A stretch of 58,603 nt of DNA from CAYYJM01 sp964471755. GTDB taxonomy: Bacteria > Planctomycetota > Planctomycetia > Gemmatales > Gemmataceae. The translations under genes and the position numbers were made by a program. The stretch lies in contig CAYYJM010000003.1 of the NCBI GenBank assembly GCA_964471755.1, forward strand, positions 1 through 58,603, read 5' to 3'. The notes beneath the pieces are model-generated. The model searched no databases and had not been told where the DNA came from. It saw nothing but the letters and a program-made list of their open reading frames with translations. Positions 18,288 to 35,300 of the stretch are shown here, piece after piece; position 1 is the stretch's first letter; each line of letters opens with the position of its first letter.

Positions 18288-18305
18288 CCGCCGGCAAGCC
18301 GGCGG
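18288..18305. other. Hairpin downstream of variable region B
   Basis: CCGCCGGC and GCCGGCGG form a perfect 8-bp stem with an AA loop, 23 bp after the stop of copy B and 15 bp before the next start. It may serve target recognition in a DGR, or be one of the short GC hairpins scattered through such genomes. Confidence 0.45.
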
Positions 18306-18320
18306 CTAAATGGGCCAACC

Positions 18321-19592
18321 ATGACGACCGTACGCCTCCTCACCCTCGACCCCGGCCATTTCCACGCCGCTCTAGTCCAGAAGGAACTGCTCCCCGGCGT
18401 CGCGCCGACGGTCCACGTCTACGCCCCGCTCGGGCCGGACCTGCTCGCCCACCTGGCGCGCATCGCGGCGTTCAACGGGCGGGCCGAGAATCCCACGGCA
18501 TGGCATCTCGAAGTCCACACCGGCGACGACTTTCTGGAGCGGGCCCTGCGCGAGAAGCCGGGCGACGTCGTCGTCCTCGCCGGGCGCAACCGCGACAAGA
18601 TCCGCCGCATCCATGCCGCCCTCGACGCTGGGCTGCACGTCCTGGCTGACAAGCCGTGGACACTGGTGCCGGAGGATCTGCCGATGCTGGCGGAGTGCGT
18701 CCGCCTCGCCCGGCAGCGCGGCCTCGTCGCCACGGACATCCTCACCGAGCGGTACGAGGTGACGTCGATCCGTCAGCGGCAACTCGTCAACGCGGCGACT
18801 ATCTTCGGATCGCTCGATCCGGGGACGCCGGATGATCCGGGCGTCGTCATGGAGAGCGTCCACGGCCTGATCAAGACGGTCGCCGGGGCACCGCTGCGAC
18901 GGCCGGGCTGGTTCTTCGACGTGGACGAGCAGGGCGAGGCGCTGACCGACGTCGGCATTCACCTCGTCGATCTGGTGCAGTGGATCGTCCGACCGGAAGG
19001 AGCCTTCGCGGTCGAGGAGATCGCCATTCTCGACGCGACCCGCTGGCCGACGGAGTTGACGCGCGACGACTTCGAGCGGATCACTGGCAGCCGGGACTTC
19101 CCGCCGTGGACGGCCGATTATGCCGACGGCGACCGGCTGAACTATCCCGGAAACAACCGGATTCGCTACGTGCTCGGCGGCGTTCACGTCCGACTCGACG
19201 TTCGCTGGGATCGCGAATGTCAACACGGTGACACCCACTTCTCCCGGTTTCGCGGCAGCCGGGCGAGCGTCGAGGTTCGCCAGGGACCGGAGGAGAACTA
19301 CCGCCCCGAGGTGGTCGTCGTGCCGCGACAGCCAGGTGACAGTGACGCCCTGCGCCGCGACCTGGAGTCGTTCCTCGGCACCTCGGTGGACGTGTGTTCC
19401 GGGCCGGGCTTCCGCGTGCCGATCGCCGAGAGCGAGCGTGTCGGACACGAGGCGCATTTTGCCCACGTGGCCCGGCAGTTCCTGCGCGATCTGGCGAATC
19501 CAGTCGGCGTACCGATCGGAGAGGATGTCCGGACGCTGGCACGCTACCACGTCACGACCCACGGCGTCACCCGGGCTCGCGGTCGGGCCTGA
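18321..19592 (+). CDS. Gfo/Idh/MocA-family oxidoreductase with C-terminal oxidoreductase domain
   Basis: 423 residues. The N-terminal Rossmann part is atypical: the start VRLLTLDPGHFHAALVQKEL replaces the usual GxGxxG with DPGHFHA, a feature of a subgroup with the putative-oxidoreductase C-terminal domain. The dehydrogenase motif HVLADKPWTL (about 110-119) supplies the conserved EKP-like Lys. TDVGIHLVDLVQW (about 214-226) carries the conserved histidine. Likely an NAD(P)-dependent sugar or polyol dehydrogenase in the cytoplasm; the substrate cannot be read. No signal peptide is seen. Confidence 0.8.
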   Translation: MTTVRLLTLDPGHFHAALVQKELLPGVAPTVHVYAPLGPDLLAHLARIAAFNGRAENPTAWHLEVHTGDDFLERALREKPGDVVVLAGRNRDKIRRIHAALDAGLHVLADKPWTLVPEDLPMLAECVRLARQRGLVATDILTERYEVTSIRQRQLVNAATIFGSLDPGTPDDPGVVMESVHGLIKTVAGAPLRRPGWFFDVDEQGEALTDVGIHLVDLVQWIVRPEGAFAVEEIAILDATRWPTELTRDDFERITGSRDFPPWTADYADGDRLNYPGNNRIRYVLGGVHVRLDVRWDRECQHGDTHFSRFRGSRASVEVRQGPEENYRPEVVVVPRQPGDSDALRRDLESFLGTSVDVCSGPGFRVPIAESERVGHEAHFAHVARQFLRDLANPVGVPIGEDVRTLARYHVTTHGVTRARGRA

Positions 19593-19726
19593 TCGACCGG
19601 GACTGTCACTCCCTTCGCACTCCGTGGTACGACCGGACCGCCGACCGGTGAAAATCTCCCGACGCGGATCGAGCGAGCCCGCTTCGCTCGCCGATCCTGG
19701 ATGCTGTCCTTCGGGGGAATGACGAC

Positions 19727-20002
19727 ATGCTCGACGATCACGAGTTGCTTCAGGAAACGCCCGGCCTTCTGGATCTGCTTCGCCATTACGCCGAACTCGC
19801 GCAGCCGGATCGGCAGGCGTGGCACGATCGGCTCATGAGCCACGACCGGCACGATCCTCGCGGTCTGACCCGCTTGCATGGTGACCTGCTCGCCGGCGGC
19901 TGGATCGAGCAGAATACCGGCCACACCGTCACGGGCCGAGGCGGCGTCGCGGCCTGCTACCGCATCACGTCGGCCGGCCTGCGCATTCTGCACGAGATTT
20001 GA
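19727..20002 (+). CDS. Small winged-helix-like protein
   Basis: 91 residues. The C-terminal half (LHGDLLAGGWIEQNTG then ACYRITSAGLRIL) has the helix-plus-wing pattern of winged-helix DNA-binding or processivity domains, in which a recognition helix is followed by a beta hairpin and a final helix. The N-terminal half is helical and acidic. The ATG at 19727 lacks a strong ribosome site. No known family recognised; the DNA-binding reading is inference from pattern. The gene stands alone between two unrelated genes. Confidence 0.55.
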   Translation: MLDDHELLQETPGLLDLLRHYAELAQPDRQAWHDRLMSHDRHDPRGLTRLHGDLLAGGWIEQNTGHTVTGRGGVAACYRITSAGLRILHEI

Positions 20003-20123
20003 ACGAGGTCGGGCTGTCGCGCCCAGGCTCTCCATCTTCGCGACCGCCGAGCAGTCCGGCTTGTTTGCCCGTTCAGATGTACGGTATCGTGGCGACGTTC
20101 AACCGGGCAAGGAGGCCTGGGTC

Positions 20124-22493
20124 ATGCGTCTGCTCATCGTCGGTCTGGCGTTGCTCGTTCCCATCCTCGAAGCCCCGGCCGGGCCGATTCGACTCGGCGA
20201 CGGCGGCTTTCGCATCGGTCAGAGCCTGTCGCGGGCCGTCCTGTCGCCCGATGGCCGCTGGTTCGCCGTCGGCGGCACGACCGGCGGCTTCCACTGGCTC
20301 GACGCTGTCACCGGGGCCATTGTCCGCTCCTGGCCGAACTGTCCCGAGGTGATGGACCTGACCTTCGACCCGACCGGCCGACTGCTCGTCCTGCATCGCA
20401 ATGGCTGGCTGCGGGTGTACGAGCCACGATGCGGGCGGTGCGTCCGCGAGGTACTCGTCGCCGATCCGGGAGATCGCGACCTGCGCTCGGGCCACTTCTA
20501 TCCCGGCGGTCACTTCATCGCGTTTGACAATAGCGATCCGTCGGAGCGTTCGCGGCCCGAGTTGTTCGACACCGCACGGGGTGAGATCGTCGCCGAAATC
20601 GAGCCGGCGCAGGGAGATGATCCGCGGACCTGCTCGGACGATGGCCGCTTCCTGGTGATCCTGCGCCGACCGGCCGATCAGGTCGCGCCGCCGCGATTCA
20701 ACGCCGACTGCCCCGCCGAACTGCGCGTCGTCGATCGCCGCACCGGACGGATCGTCGTCCGGGTTCGGGACCTTCATCCACGCCCCGGCGGAGTCGCGTT
20801 CCGGCCTGACGGACGCGAGTTGCTCATCCTGCTGGCGGACGGGGCACTCCTGGTCGATCTGACCAGCGGGAAGACCCGGCCGCTGCACCTCGCCGGCGGA
20901 ACGGGGTGCGAGGATGTCTATCCGGTCTGGTCGCCCGATGGTCGGCGAGTGGCGCTGCAACGCCGTGGCACGCACCCAGGCGTGCGCGAGTGGGATCGGA
21001 CCTCCGGCCAACTGCTCCGCGAGGAGGCGAGCCCGACCGACTGCCGGGACGCGCTCGGCTACACGGCCGACGGCCGACTACTCCAGTGGAACACGAGCGG
21101 CGTTCGCCTCAACGTCCACGAGGTGGGGCGGGCGGGCTCGATTCGGCCCGGCCACGTGGAGGAACTGTTCGACCTGCGCTTCGCGTCGGATGGCACCCTG
21201 GTGACACTGGATCGCAGCGACCGGATCATCCGCTGGGACGTGACGACAGGCCGACTGCTGAACCAGGGCGAACTCCCGCGTCACTTCCCACACACGGTGT
21301 GCCTCATGGCGGATGGCCGGTCGGCCCTGCTCATCGGTGGATTGGAATGCGCCCGGATCGACCTGACGACCGGACAGCGCGAACCGCCCCTGCGAACGCC
21401 GACTCGACCCGATGAAATCTCGCCCGATGGCCGCTGGCTGCTCGACTGGGAACGCGGTCGCGGCCGACTATTCGACACGCAGCGACGGCGGACGATCTGG
21501 CTGCCGGAGGACGGCGAACTCTGGCCCGGCGGCAAGGAGCGCGGCCCGTTCTTCGTCTGGTCGGCAAATGGCCGCTGGCTGGCTCTCGGTCAGCAGTTCC
21601 GCAGCGAGACGGGCGACGGTCAGCCGGCCCGGATGGAGATCGCCATCGTCAAGCTGGCGACGGGCCGACTTCGGTCGCGCTTCACCCTGGAGGGTGCGGA
21701 CGCCAACACGCTGCCGCAGTTCACACCAGACGGCTCCCGACTGCTCGTCGAGTTCGATGGTCGCATCAGTGTTCACGATCCGGCGACCGGGCGGTTGCTT
21801 CGTCGGCTGGAGCATCCCGAGTCCGGCGGTCGGCTGTATCCCCTGAGCGGGTCGCCAGACGGTCGGCTGGTCCTGGTCGCGGCAGAGAAGGACAGCGGCC
21901 GAGACGGCGTTCTGTGGCTGATCGAACTGCTCACCGGCAGCGTTCGTCACAAACTGCCGATGCCGACGGGCTACACCGGCGTCAAACCCGGCTTCAGCCC
22001 GGACGGCCGAACCATCGCTCTGGCTCTGAGTGACGCCACGGTGGCACTGCTGTCTATCGATGACAATGCCACGTCACCGGATCGAGCCGTTCTCTGGCGT
22101 GACCTGGCCTCGCCGAACGCGGCGATTGCCGGAGCGGCGGTGCGAGCGGTGGCATCTCGTCCCGATGCAGTCCGCTGGGTGCGGGCGCGCCTCGTGGACG
22201 CGTCTCCGGAGCCGGACCTGCCGGCGCTGTTCTGGCTGGCGGAACTGGAACACGACGACCCGGATCGACGGGAGGCGGCACGTCGTCAGCTGAGCCATCG
22301 GCCGGACGTGGTGCGCCAGATAGAAGCGGCCCTGACCGGATCGCCGTCGCCGGACCTGGCCCGGACACTGGCCGGCCTGCGCGAGGAACGCGTCGATCCG
22401 CTCACGCCAGAACAGCGACGAATCGAGCGGCTGCGTGAGATTCTCGATCGCGTCGGCTCGGCGGAGGCGAAGGAGTTGGCGACGCGGTTCTGA
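20124..22493 (+). CDS. Secreted WD40-like beta-propeller protein
   Basis: 789 residues. The start at 20124 has an AAGGAGG ribosome site 8 nt upstream and a signal peptide (about 1-20, MRLLIVGLALLVPILEAPAG). It contains many WD40/TolB-type propeller blades recognised by repeated SPDGRW, DPTGR, RPDGRE, SPDGRR, TADGR and TPDGSR motifs from about residue 40 to 645, enough for two propellers. The last about 130 residues (from about 660) are helical and HEAT-like (AAIAGAAVRAVASRPDAVRW and so on). This domain mix is typical of planctomycete surface or periplasmic proteins probably involved in protein-protein contacts. No enzymatic motif is visible. Confidence 0.82.
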   Translation: MRLLIVGLALLVPILEAPAGPIRLGDGGFRIGQSLSRAVLSPDGRWFAVGGTTGGFHWLDAVTGAIVRSWPNCPEVMDLTFDPTGRLLVLHRNGWLRVYEPRCGRCVREVLVADPGDRDLRSGHFYPGGHFIAFDNSDPSERSRPELFDTARGEIVAEIEPAQGDDPRTCSDDGRFLVILRRPADQVAPPRFNADCPAELRVVDRRTGRIVVRVRDLHPRPGGVAFRPDGRELLILLADGALLVDLTSGKTRPLHLAGGTGCEDVYPVWSPDGRRVALQRRGTHPGVREWDRTSGQLLREEASPTDCRDALGYTADGRLLQWNTSGVRLNVHEVGRAGSIRPGHVEELFDLRFASDGTLVTLDRSDRIIRWDVTTGRLLNQGELPRHFPHTVCLMADGRSALLIGGLECARIDLTTGQREPPLRTPTRPDEISPDGRWLLDWERGRGRLFDTQRRRTIWLPEDGELWPGGKERGPFFVWSANGRWLALGQQFRSETGDGQPARMEIAIVKLATGRLRSRFTLEGADANTLPQFTPDGSRLLVEFDGRISVHDPATGRLLRRLEHPESGGRLYPLSGSPDGRLVLVAAEKDSGRDGVLWLIELLTGSVRHKLPMPTGYTGVKPGFSPDGRTIALALSDATVALLSIDDNATSPDRAVLWRDLASPNAAIAGAAVRAVASRPDAVRWVRARLVDASPEPDLPALFWLAELEHDDPDRREAARRQLSHRPDVVRQIEAALTGSPSPDLARTLAGLREERVDPLTPEQRRIERLREILDRVGSAEAKELATRF

Positions 22494-22504
22494 ATGATCG
22501 CTGC

Positions 22505-23566
22505 CTACTTGCCGCCGATCCGGACACGCACCCGCTGGCCCAGTCGCAGGGATTTCTCGGGCGAGTCCAGGCGGATCAGGCACTCCACGGTGCGGACGTC
22601 GTTGAACCCGGCCGGCTCGTTCAGGACGGATCGCCGCTGGGTCAACCACTTCGCCACGCGCTCGACCTTGCCCGGCCAGGTGCGGTTCGCGTCGAACTCG
22701 TCCTCGACACGAACCGGCATCCCCTCGGCGACCCGGCCGATGAACTCCTGCTCGACCTCGGCCCGGATGACCATCGGCTCGTCGGCCGCGAACAGGATGG
22801 CCGGCTGGCGAGCCTGGCCAGTCAGCACGTCGCCGGGGCCGACCAGGATTCGCAAGGGCGTGCCGCGCTGCGGAGCCTTCAACGTGCAGTCGTTCAGAGC
22901 GAACCGCGCCTGATCGACGCGCGCCTGGGCGATGGTGACTTCCTTCTCGGCACGCAGAACGTCCTCGCGGGGATCTTCTCGATTCAGTTCCGCCAGGCGT
23001 TTCTGCTCGGAGCGTTCCAGGGCCTCCAACTCGTGGACGTGGTCCTCGCTGATGGCCAGTTCGGTGGCGTCGAGCAGGTTGCGATCCGCGAGGCCCTGCT
23101 TCCGAGTGACCGTCTTGCGGGCCGCAGCCAGGCGGTAGCGCATCACCTCGATGGCGTCGCGCTGGAGGGCGATCCGTGTTTGATGCTGCTCCGGCAGTTT
23201 GCGGGCTCGATCGAGCTGCAACTGGGCCACGGCCAGGCCGGCCTCGGCCTCGGTCAATCGACTCCGAATCGGGCCATCGTCCAGCTTCAGCAGGAGCGTC
23301 CCCTTCGCCACCTCTTCCCCTTCGTGGACCGGCACCTCGACAACCCGGCCGGGCTGCAACGGGAAAAGGGCCTGCGCTCCCAGGGGCAGATCGACGTAGC
23401 CGAAACAGACCACGCCCTGCGGCGCAGAACCGCTCTCGCCACCGCCCGCCGGCAGGGCCGCATCGGGAAGCGTCATCGATCGGCTCCACAGGACACCGGC
23501 GACGAGCGTCCCGATCCCCACCAGGACCAGAGTCAGAAGCCAGACGGTCTGTCGACTCAGCACGGG
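22505..23566 (-). CDS. HlyD-family periplasmic adaptor (DevB-like)
   Basis: 353 residues, one N-terminal membrane helix (about 6-26). The lipoyl half-motifs flank a long coiled hairpin: GRVVEVPVHEGEEVAKGTLLL and, after the coiled coil (EAEAGLAVAQLQLDRARKLP up to DPREDVLRAEKEVTIAQARV), the second half with CTLKAPQRGTPLRI. A beta-barrel domain follows to residue 353. It links an inner-membrane pump to an outer-membrane channel. Start GTG at 23566 has GAGGAG seven nt upstream. Third gene of an operon after the permease and ATPase, as in DevBCA exporters. Confidence 0.85.
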   Translation of the reverse strand, partial: PVLSRQTVWLLTLVLVGIGTLVAGVLWSRSMTLPDAALPAGGGESGSAPQGVVCFGYVDLPLGAQALFPLQPGRVVEVPVHEGEEVAKGTLLLKLDDGPIRSRLTEAEAGLAVAQLQLDRARKLPEQHQTRIALQRDAIEVMRYRLAAARKTVTRKQGLADRNLLDATELAISEDHVHELEALERSEQKRLAELNREDPREDVLRAEKEVTIAQARVDQARFALNDCTLKAPQRGTPLRILVGPGDVLTGQARQPAILFAADEPMVIRAEVEQEFIGRVAEGMPVRVEDEFDANRTWPGKVERVAKWLTQRRSVLNEPAGFNDVRTVECLIRLDSPEKSLRLGQRVRVRIGGK

Positions 23567-23580
23567 ATGGCTCCTCGTTG

Positions 23581-24321
23581 TCAGTGATCCGTGATCACCG
23601 GGGAAAGGTGTGGCATCGACACGGACGGATGGGGCACCAGACGTCCGTCTTCGAGATAGCAAACCCGATCCGCGAAGGGAATGATGCGCGGGTCGTGGGC
23701 GACCACGAAGATGGTCGCGCCACGCTCGTGGGCGGCGGATCGCAACAACTGGATCACCTGTTCGCCGTGGACCCAGTCGAGCGAGCTGGTCGGCTCGTCG
23801 GCGAAGCAGAAGGCCGGGTTCTTGATCAGGGCGCGCGCGATGGCCACGCGCTGCTTCTCGCCGCCGGAGAGCTGGTCGGCTCGCAGGTCGCCGCGTCGGC
23901 CCATGCCGAGTTGGTCGAGCATCGCTGTCACCCGTCGAGCGGCGTTGCTGCCCGGTCCTTCGCCCCAGAGCAGCACCATCTCCAGCTGCTCACGGGCTGT
24001 CAGTGTCGGGAAGAGGTTGTAGCCCTGAAAGATGAAGCCGAAGTGCTTCAGGCGAAACTGCACCTGAGCCTGCTCGGACATCCGGCCGAGATCCTCACCC
24101 AGGGCGATCACGTCGCCGCGATCGGGGCGGAGCAGCGTCGATAGCACGGCCAGCAAGGTCGATTTCCCACTTCCCGAGGGGCCCATCAGGAGCAGCAGTT
24201 CGCCCGCGTGCAATTCCAGGGACACGTCGTCCAGCGCGACCGTCGCCTGCTCGCCGGTGCCGAACGAGCGGAACAGATGGCGTCCCTCCAGGGTGATCGG
24301 CTTGTGCGATGACGGTGTCAC
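23581..24321 (-). CDS. ABC transporter ATPase (DevA/MacB/LolD type)
   Basis: 246 residues. Walker A GPSGSGKST at about 46-54, Q-loop FQGYNLFPT, signature LSGGEKQR, Walker B AFCFADEP and H-loop VVAHDPR are all present, so it is an active ATPase. The order and spacing match the MacB/LolD/DevA class that powers mechanotransmission-type FtsX-like permeases rather than substrate channels. It lies between the permease (6 nt apart) and the HlyD adaptor (14 nt apart), all on the minus strand. Confidence 0.9.
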   Translation of the reverse strand: MTPSSHKPITLEGRHLFRSFGTGEQATVALDDVSLELHAGELLLLMGPSGSGKSTLLAVLSTLLRPDRGDVIALGEDLGRMSEQAQVQFRLKHFGFIFQGYNLFPTLTAREQLEMVLLWGEGPGSNAARRVTAMLDQLGMGRRGDLRADQLSGGEKQRVAIARALIKNPAFCFADEPTSSLDWVHGEQVIQLLRSAAHERGATIFVVAHDPRIIPFADRVCYLEDGRLVPHPSVSMPHLSPVITDH

Positions 24322-24327
24322 GTCGCC

Positions 24328-25458
24328 TCACCTCAACAACGTGATCGGTTCGACCAGTCGGAGCGAACGCAGGGCGGCCAGGCCGGAGAGCAGGGCCATG
24401 AGCATGGTCACGCCACCGCCGAACGCGAACAGGCCCGGCGAGAGCAGAACCCGGCCGCCCGCACTCGTGGCCGCGGCACTCAGGCCGAAGATGATCGGCA
24501 CGGCCAGGAGAATGCCGAACAGACCGACCCAGAAGGATTGGGCCACGACCAGAGTCGCCATCCGCCAGTACGGGATGCCGAGAGCCCGCAGCACGGCATA
24601 TTCGCGCAGCGAGGCGGCCGTGGCGGCGTAGAGCGTCTGGCTGGTCACGACCAGTCCCACGAGCAGAGCCAGGCCGGCCGTGATGCTCATGCCGATGCCG
24701 GCGTTGGTCTGCGTCAGCCAGTACAGGCGCGTCCGCAGCGAGAACTCGGTCGCGGTGAAGGCCGACAGATTGTCATGATCGCGAAACCGCGTGACCAGAG
24801 CTTCCGCCGCCTCGGGACTCTGGCAGCGAGCCAGGATGAACATCGTGTCGTTCTGCTTCTGCTGAAAGATCAACAGCAGCATCCGGGCGGTTCGCAGCGA
24901 GCAGAAGATGAACGGCGCACCGACGCTCTTGTAGCCATGCACCACGCCGACGAGGCGGACCTTGCGACCAAAGACCTCGGCCGAGTCGCCGATCTGCTTC
25001 AGGCCCAGTCGATCCATCTCCGAGGCATCGACGACGACGGCTCCCGGTTCGGTCAGCGCCGTCCGCATCTCGGGAGTCAGAGCCCGCAGGGCACCGAGCG
25101 CATCGTCGTTGAGGCGACTGCCGACGACGCAGCAAACCTCCGAGCCGCCGCCGGCCTTGTGCCAGTAGCCGAAGTTGAACAGGTATGTCTCGGTCTGCTC
25201 GACGCCGGGTTGATTGGCGACCCGCCCCTCCCAGGCCTGCGGAATGGGATGGCCCAGTTCCAGACTGCGCACCCCGCGCGAGGCGATCCAGACATCGGCG
25301 CGAGCCTGGTCGATCGGCATCGACAGGACCGACAGCGTGCCGTAAAGCAGACCCCATTGCAAGGTCGTCAGCAGGGCACAGAAGCCCACGGCCAGGATGG
25401 CCGGCAGGTAACGGTTGCGATCCCGGCCGATGAGTTTCAGGGAATAGGGGAGTCTCAT
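24328..25458 (-). CDS. FtsX-like permease (DevC-like)
   Basis: 376 residues. One N-terminal membrane helix (about 17-38), a large extracytoplasmic MacB_PCD-like domain (about 45-235) and three C-terminal helices (about 245-270, 300-325, 335-360) ending in LRLVEPITLLR, the typical FtsX-type layout. With the ATPase and the adaptor it makes a DevBCA-type exporter, which in cyanobacteria exports glycolipids. It is first in its operon and diverges from the PKS gene across 293 bp, so the exporter is likely linked to the PKS-NRPS product. Confidence 0.88.
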   Translation of the reverse strand: MRLPYSLKLIGRDRNRYLPAILAVGFCALLTTLQWGLLYGTLSVLSMPIDQARADVWIASRGVRSLELGHPIPQAWEGRVANQPGVEQTETYLFNFGYWHKAGGGSEVCCVVGSRLNDDALGALRALTPEMRTALTEPGAVVVDASEMDRLGLKQIGDSAEVFGRKVRLVGVVHGYKSVGAPFIFCSLRTARMLLLIFQQKQNDTMFILARCQSPEAAEALVTRFRDHDNLSAFTATEFSLRTRLYWLTQTNAGIGMSITAGLALLVGLVVTSQTLYAATAASLREYAVLRALGIPYWRMATLVVAQSFWVGLFGILLAVPIIFGLSAAATSAGGRVLLSPGLFAFGGGVTMLMALLSGLAALRSLRLVEPITLLR

Positions 25459-25653
25459 GATGCAACCACCCGCCGGGACAGTGAGACTCCGGCAGGGATC
25501 ACAAGAGCCGGGTTGAGGGATCGTTAGTTCTCTCTCTCGCTATTCTACCCTCCGTTCGGCAGCAGGGGCAAGCGAGCCTCCCTGTCTTCCCGGACTACCC
25601 GTTTTTACCTGCCCGCCCAATCATCCCCAACCGCCCGAACGGTCGGGAATTTC

Positions 25654-25692
25654 CTGGCGTCCTGTCACAGTCGGGGTATATCGTTTTATTAT
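25654..25692 (+). promoter_or_regulatory. Possible PKS promoter in the divergent region
   Basis: The 293-bp gap 25459-25751 separates the exporter operon from the PKS. It is AT-richer near the PKS. Candidate boxes are CTGTCA (25662-25667) with TATTAT (25687-25692, 19-nt spacing) and an alternative TATATC at 25677-25682. CCCGA-ACGG-TCGGG (25635-25648) is a short inverted repeat that could bind a regulator. Nothing else is recognisable in the gap. Confidence 0.3.
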
Positions 25693-25751
25693 GAAGATAG
25701 TTCAGTCTGTTCAACCATCGAACGGACCCGGCCGCGGAGAGGGGTGCCCAG

Positions 25752-32348
<6,597 letters not shown>

Positions 32349-32375
32349 CACCCAGGCCCGGAGAGGTTCCATCTC

Positions 32376-35300
32376 ATGACCGACCGCCCCGAGTCCCTGA
32401 CCGGCCTTTCCCTGGAAGAGAAGCGTGCCCTGCTGGCCCGCCTGCTCCAGGAGAAGGCCCGGGCCGTCTTTCCCCTGGCGCACAACCAGCGCGGCCTGTG
32501 GTTTCTGTACCAGATGGATCCGACCAGCTCGGCCTACAACATCTGGTACGCCGCCCGCATCCGCTCGTCGATCGACCCGGCGGCCTTTCGCCGGGCCTTC
32601 CAGACGCTGATCGATCGCCACCCCGCCATGCGCACGACCTTCGACGAACGCGATGGCGAACTGGTGCAGCGCGTCCACGAGAAGGTCACACTTCCGCTGG
32701 AGGTGGTGGAGGCGTCCTCCTGGAGCGAGGAGGAACTGCGCCACCACGTCGAGGAGGAAGCGCATCGGCCCTTCGACCTGCAACGGGGCCCGCTGCTCCG
32801 GCTGTTCCTGTTCCGACGCTCCGCCGACGAGAGCGTGTTTCTGCTGGCCGCGCACCACATCCTCGGCGATTTCTGGTCGCTGGTGGTGACCGTGGACGAG
32901 TTGCACGCCCTCTATCCCGCCGAGTGCAGCGGCACGCCATTGAAGCTGCCGCCGCTGCCGATCTCGTACCGCGACTTCGTCAGCAGTCAGAAGGATTTGC
33001 TCGACAGCCCGGCCGGCGATCGGCTCTGGTCGTACTGGGAACGGCAACTGGAGGGCGTCCCGGAGGTTCTGGAACTGCCGTTCGATCGACCGCGATCGCC
33101 GCAACTGACGACGCGCGGAGCCGTCCATCGGTTCCAGCTACCGGCCGACCTGGTTCGTCGGCTGAGGGCCCTGGGCGAGCGGGAGCGCGTGACCCTCTAT
33201 CCGGTCCTGCTCTCGGCCTTCGCGGTGTTGCTGGCCCGCTCCAGCGGTCAGGATGATTTCCTGATCGGCGCTCCGTTCGTCGGTCGAAGTCGGCCCGGCT
33301 TCGAGCAACTGGTCGGCTACTTCATCAACATGCTGCCGCTGCGGATGCGCCTGGCCGGCGATCCCTCCTTCCCGGATCTGCTGCGGCAGACGGCCGCCAC
33401 CGTCGTGGACGCTCTGCAACACCAGGACTATCCGTTTCAGCTCCTCGTCGAGCGGCTGAAGGTGACGCGCGAGGCGAGCCGGGCTCCGCTGATCCAGGTG
33501 ACCTTCGCCCTGGATCGGACCCATCGACCCGGCGACGCCGTGGGGCTGCTCAGCGAAGCCACGCAGGGCAATGGCCGGGTCACGGCGGCGGGATTCCGAA
33601 CGGAACCCTACACCGTGGCGGAACGCTCCTGCCCGACCGACCTGGAAGTGGTCCTGGAAGAGGTGGACGGCACCGTCGAGGGGATCGCCCGCTTCAACAC
33701 GGACCTCTTCGACGCCGGCACCATCGCCCGCCTGGTGGAACACTACCGGACCCTGCTGGAGGAGATCGCGACCGATCCCGACCGGCCCGTCCTGCACCTG
33801 CCGTGGATGGCCGAGGCCGAGCGTCACCGGGTTCTCGTCGAATGGAACCAGACCCGATTCGATCATCCGCGGGGACAGTGCCTGCATGAACTGGTCGAGC
33901 AGCAGGCCGCGAAGACACCCGAGGCCGTGGCCGTCCGATCGAGTCGTGGGCCGCTTTCCTACGCCGACCTCGACGCCCAGGCGAATCGGATCGCCGACCG
34001 ACTGCGGGATCTGGGCGTTCGGCCCGGAGTGCTGGTGCCGCTCTCGCTGCATCGTTCGCCAGAGATGATCGCCGCCATTCTGGGCACGCTCAAGGCTGGC
34101 GGGGCCTACGTTCCGCTCGATCCGAACTGCCCGGCCGAGCGGTTGCGAACGGTCCTGGAAGAGACGCAGGCCACGGTGCTGCTCACCCAGCCCGGCCGGA
34201 GCGTCTCGGGCTGTTCGTTCCCCGTCGCCGACGAGGCCGAGGGGCTGACGTACCTCGCTGTCACTCCATCGTCACTCGCGGCCGCGAATCGGCCGACGGC
34301 GAGCGATCTGGCGTACGTCATCTACACGTCCGGCTCGACGGGTCGGCCGAAGGGCGTGATGGTGGAACACGCCTCCGTCTGCCATACCGTGCGCTGGCAG
34401 AGCGCAGCCCTGGGCATCGGTCACGACGACCGGATGCTCCTGCTGCTGCCGTACCACTTCGACGCCTCGATCGCGGTGATCTTTCCGGCCCTGGCGTCCG
34501 GTGCCGAACTGGTCCTGGCCGAACCGGGCGAGGAACGCGATCCCTCGCTCATCCTCGAACGCATGGCCACGCACCGGGTGACCCTGCTGCCGATCGTTCC
34601 GGGCTCGCTCCGCCTCCTGCTGGACGGTCCCTTCCGGGAGTGCGGTCGCTGGCTGCGCTGGATCTTCTGCGGCGGCGAGGCCATGCCGTCGGACCTGCCA
34701 GCCCGTCTCTTCGAGCAACTCGACGTCCGTCTGTGCAACCTGTATGGGCCGACCGAGGCGACCGTCAACACGACCTGGTGGAGCTGTCAATGCGGTGACA
34801 CCTTGCCGGCCATTCCGCCCATCGGCCGACCCATCCACAACGTCCAGGTTTACCTCCTGGATCGCCATCGCCAGCCGGTCCCGATCGGCATTCCGGGCGA
34901 ACTGTACGTCGGCGGAGCCGGCGTCGCTCGTGGTTACCTGAACGATCCCGAATTGACGGCCGAGCGCTTCCTCGACGACCCGTTCGCCTCCGCTCCCGGC
35001 GGCCGACTCTACCGAACGGGCGATCGGGGTCGTTTCCTGGCCGATGGCAACATCGAGTTCCTGGGGCGAAGTGACGATCAGGTCAAGGTGAGCGGCTACC
35101 GCATCGAACCGGGCGAGATCGAGGCGGTGCTGGAGACGATGCCGGGCGTCCAGCAAGCCGTGGTCGTGGCGGCCACGGATCGGGGCAGCCGACAGCGGCT
35201 GATCGGCTACGTCGTGCCGCGTTCGGGCGACGAGCAGGCGCTACGGGAGGTGGGGCCTTCCGGGTTGCGTCGCTTCCTTCGCGAGCGGTTGCCCGAGTAT

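Noticed and set aside
16307..18343. 678-codon minus-strand frame running through the SUMF1 region
   Set aside because: It repeats itself because it lies opposite the duplicated gene and has no recognisable domain.
23033..23587. Long open frames on the plus strand opposite the HlyD, ABC and permease genes
   Set aside because: Antisense shadows in GC-rich DNA; the minus-strand genes have full domain matches and ribosome sites.
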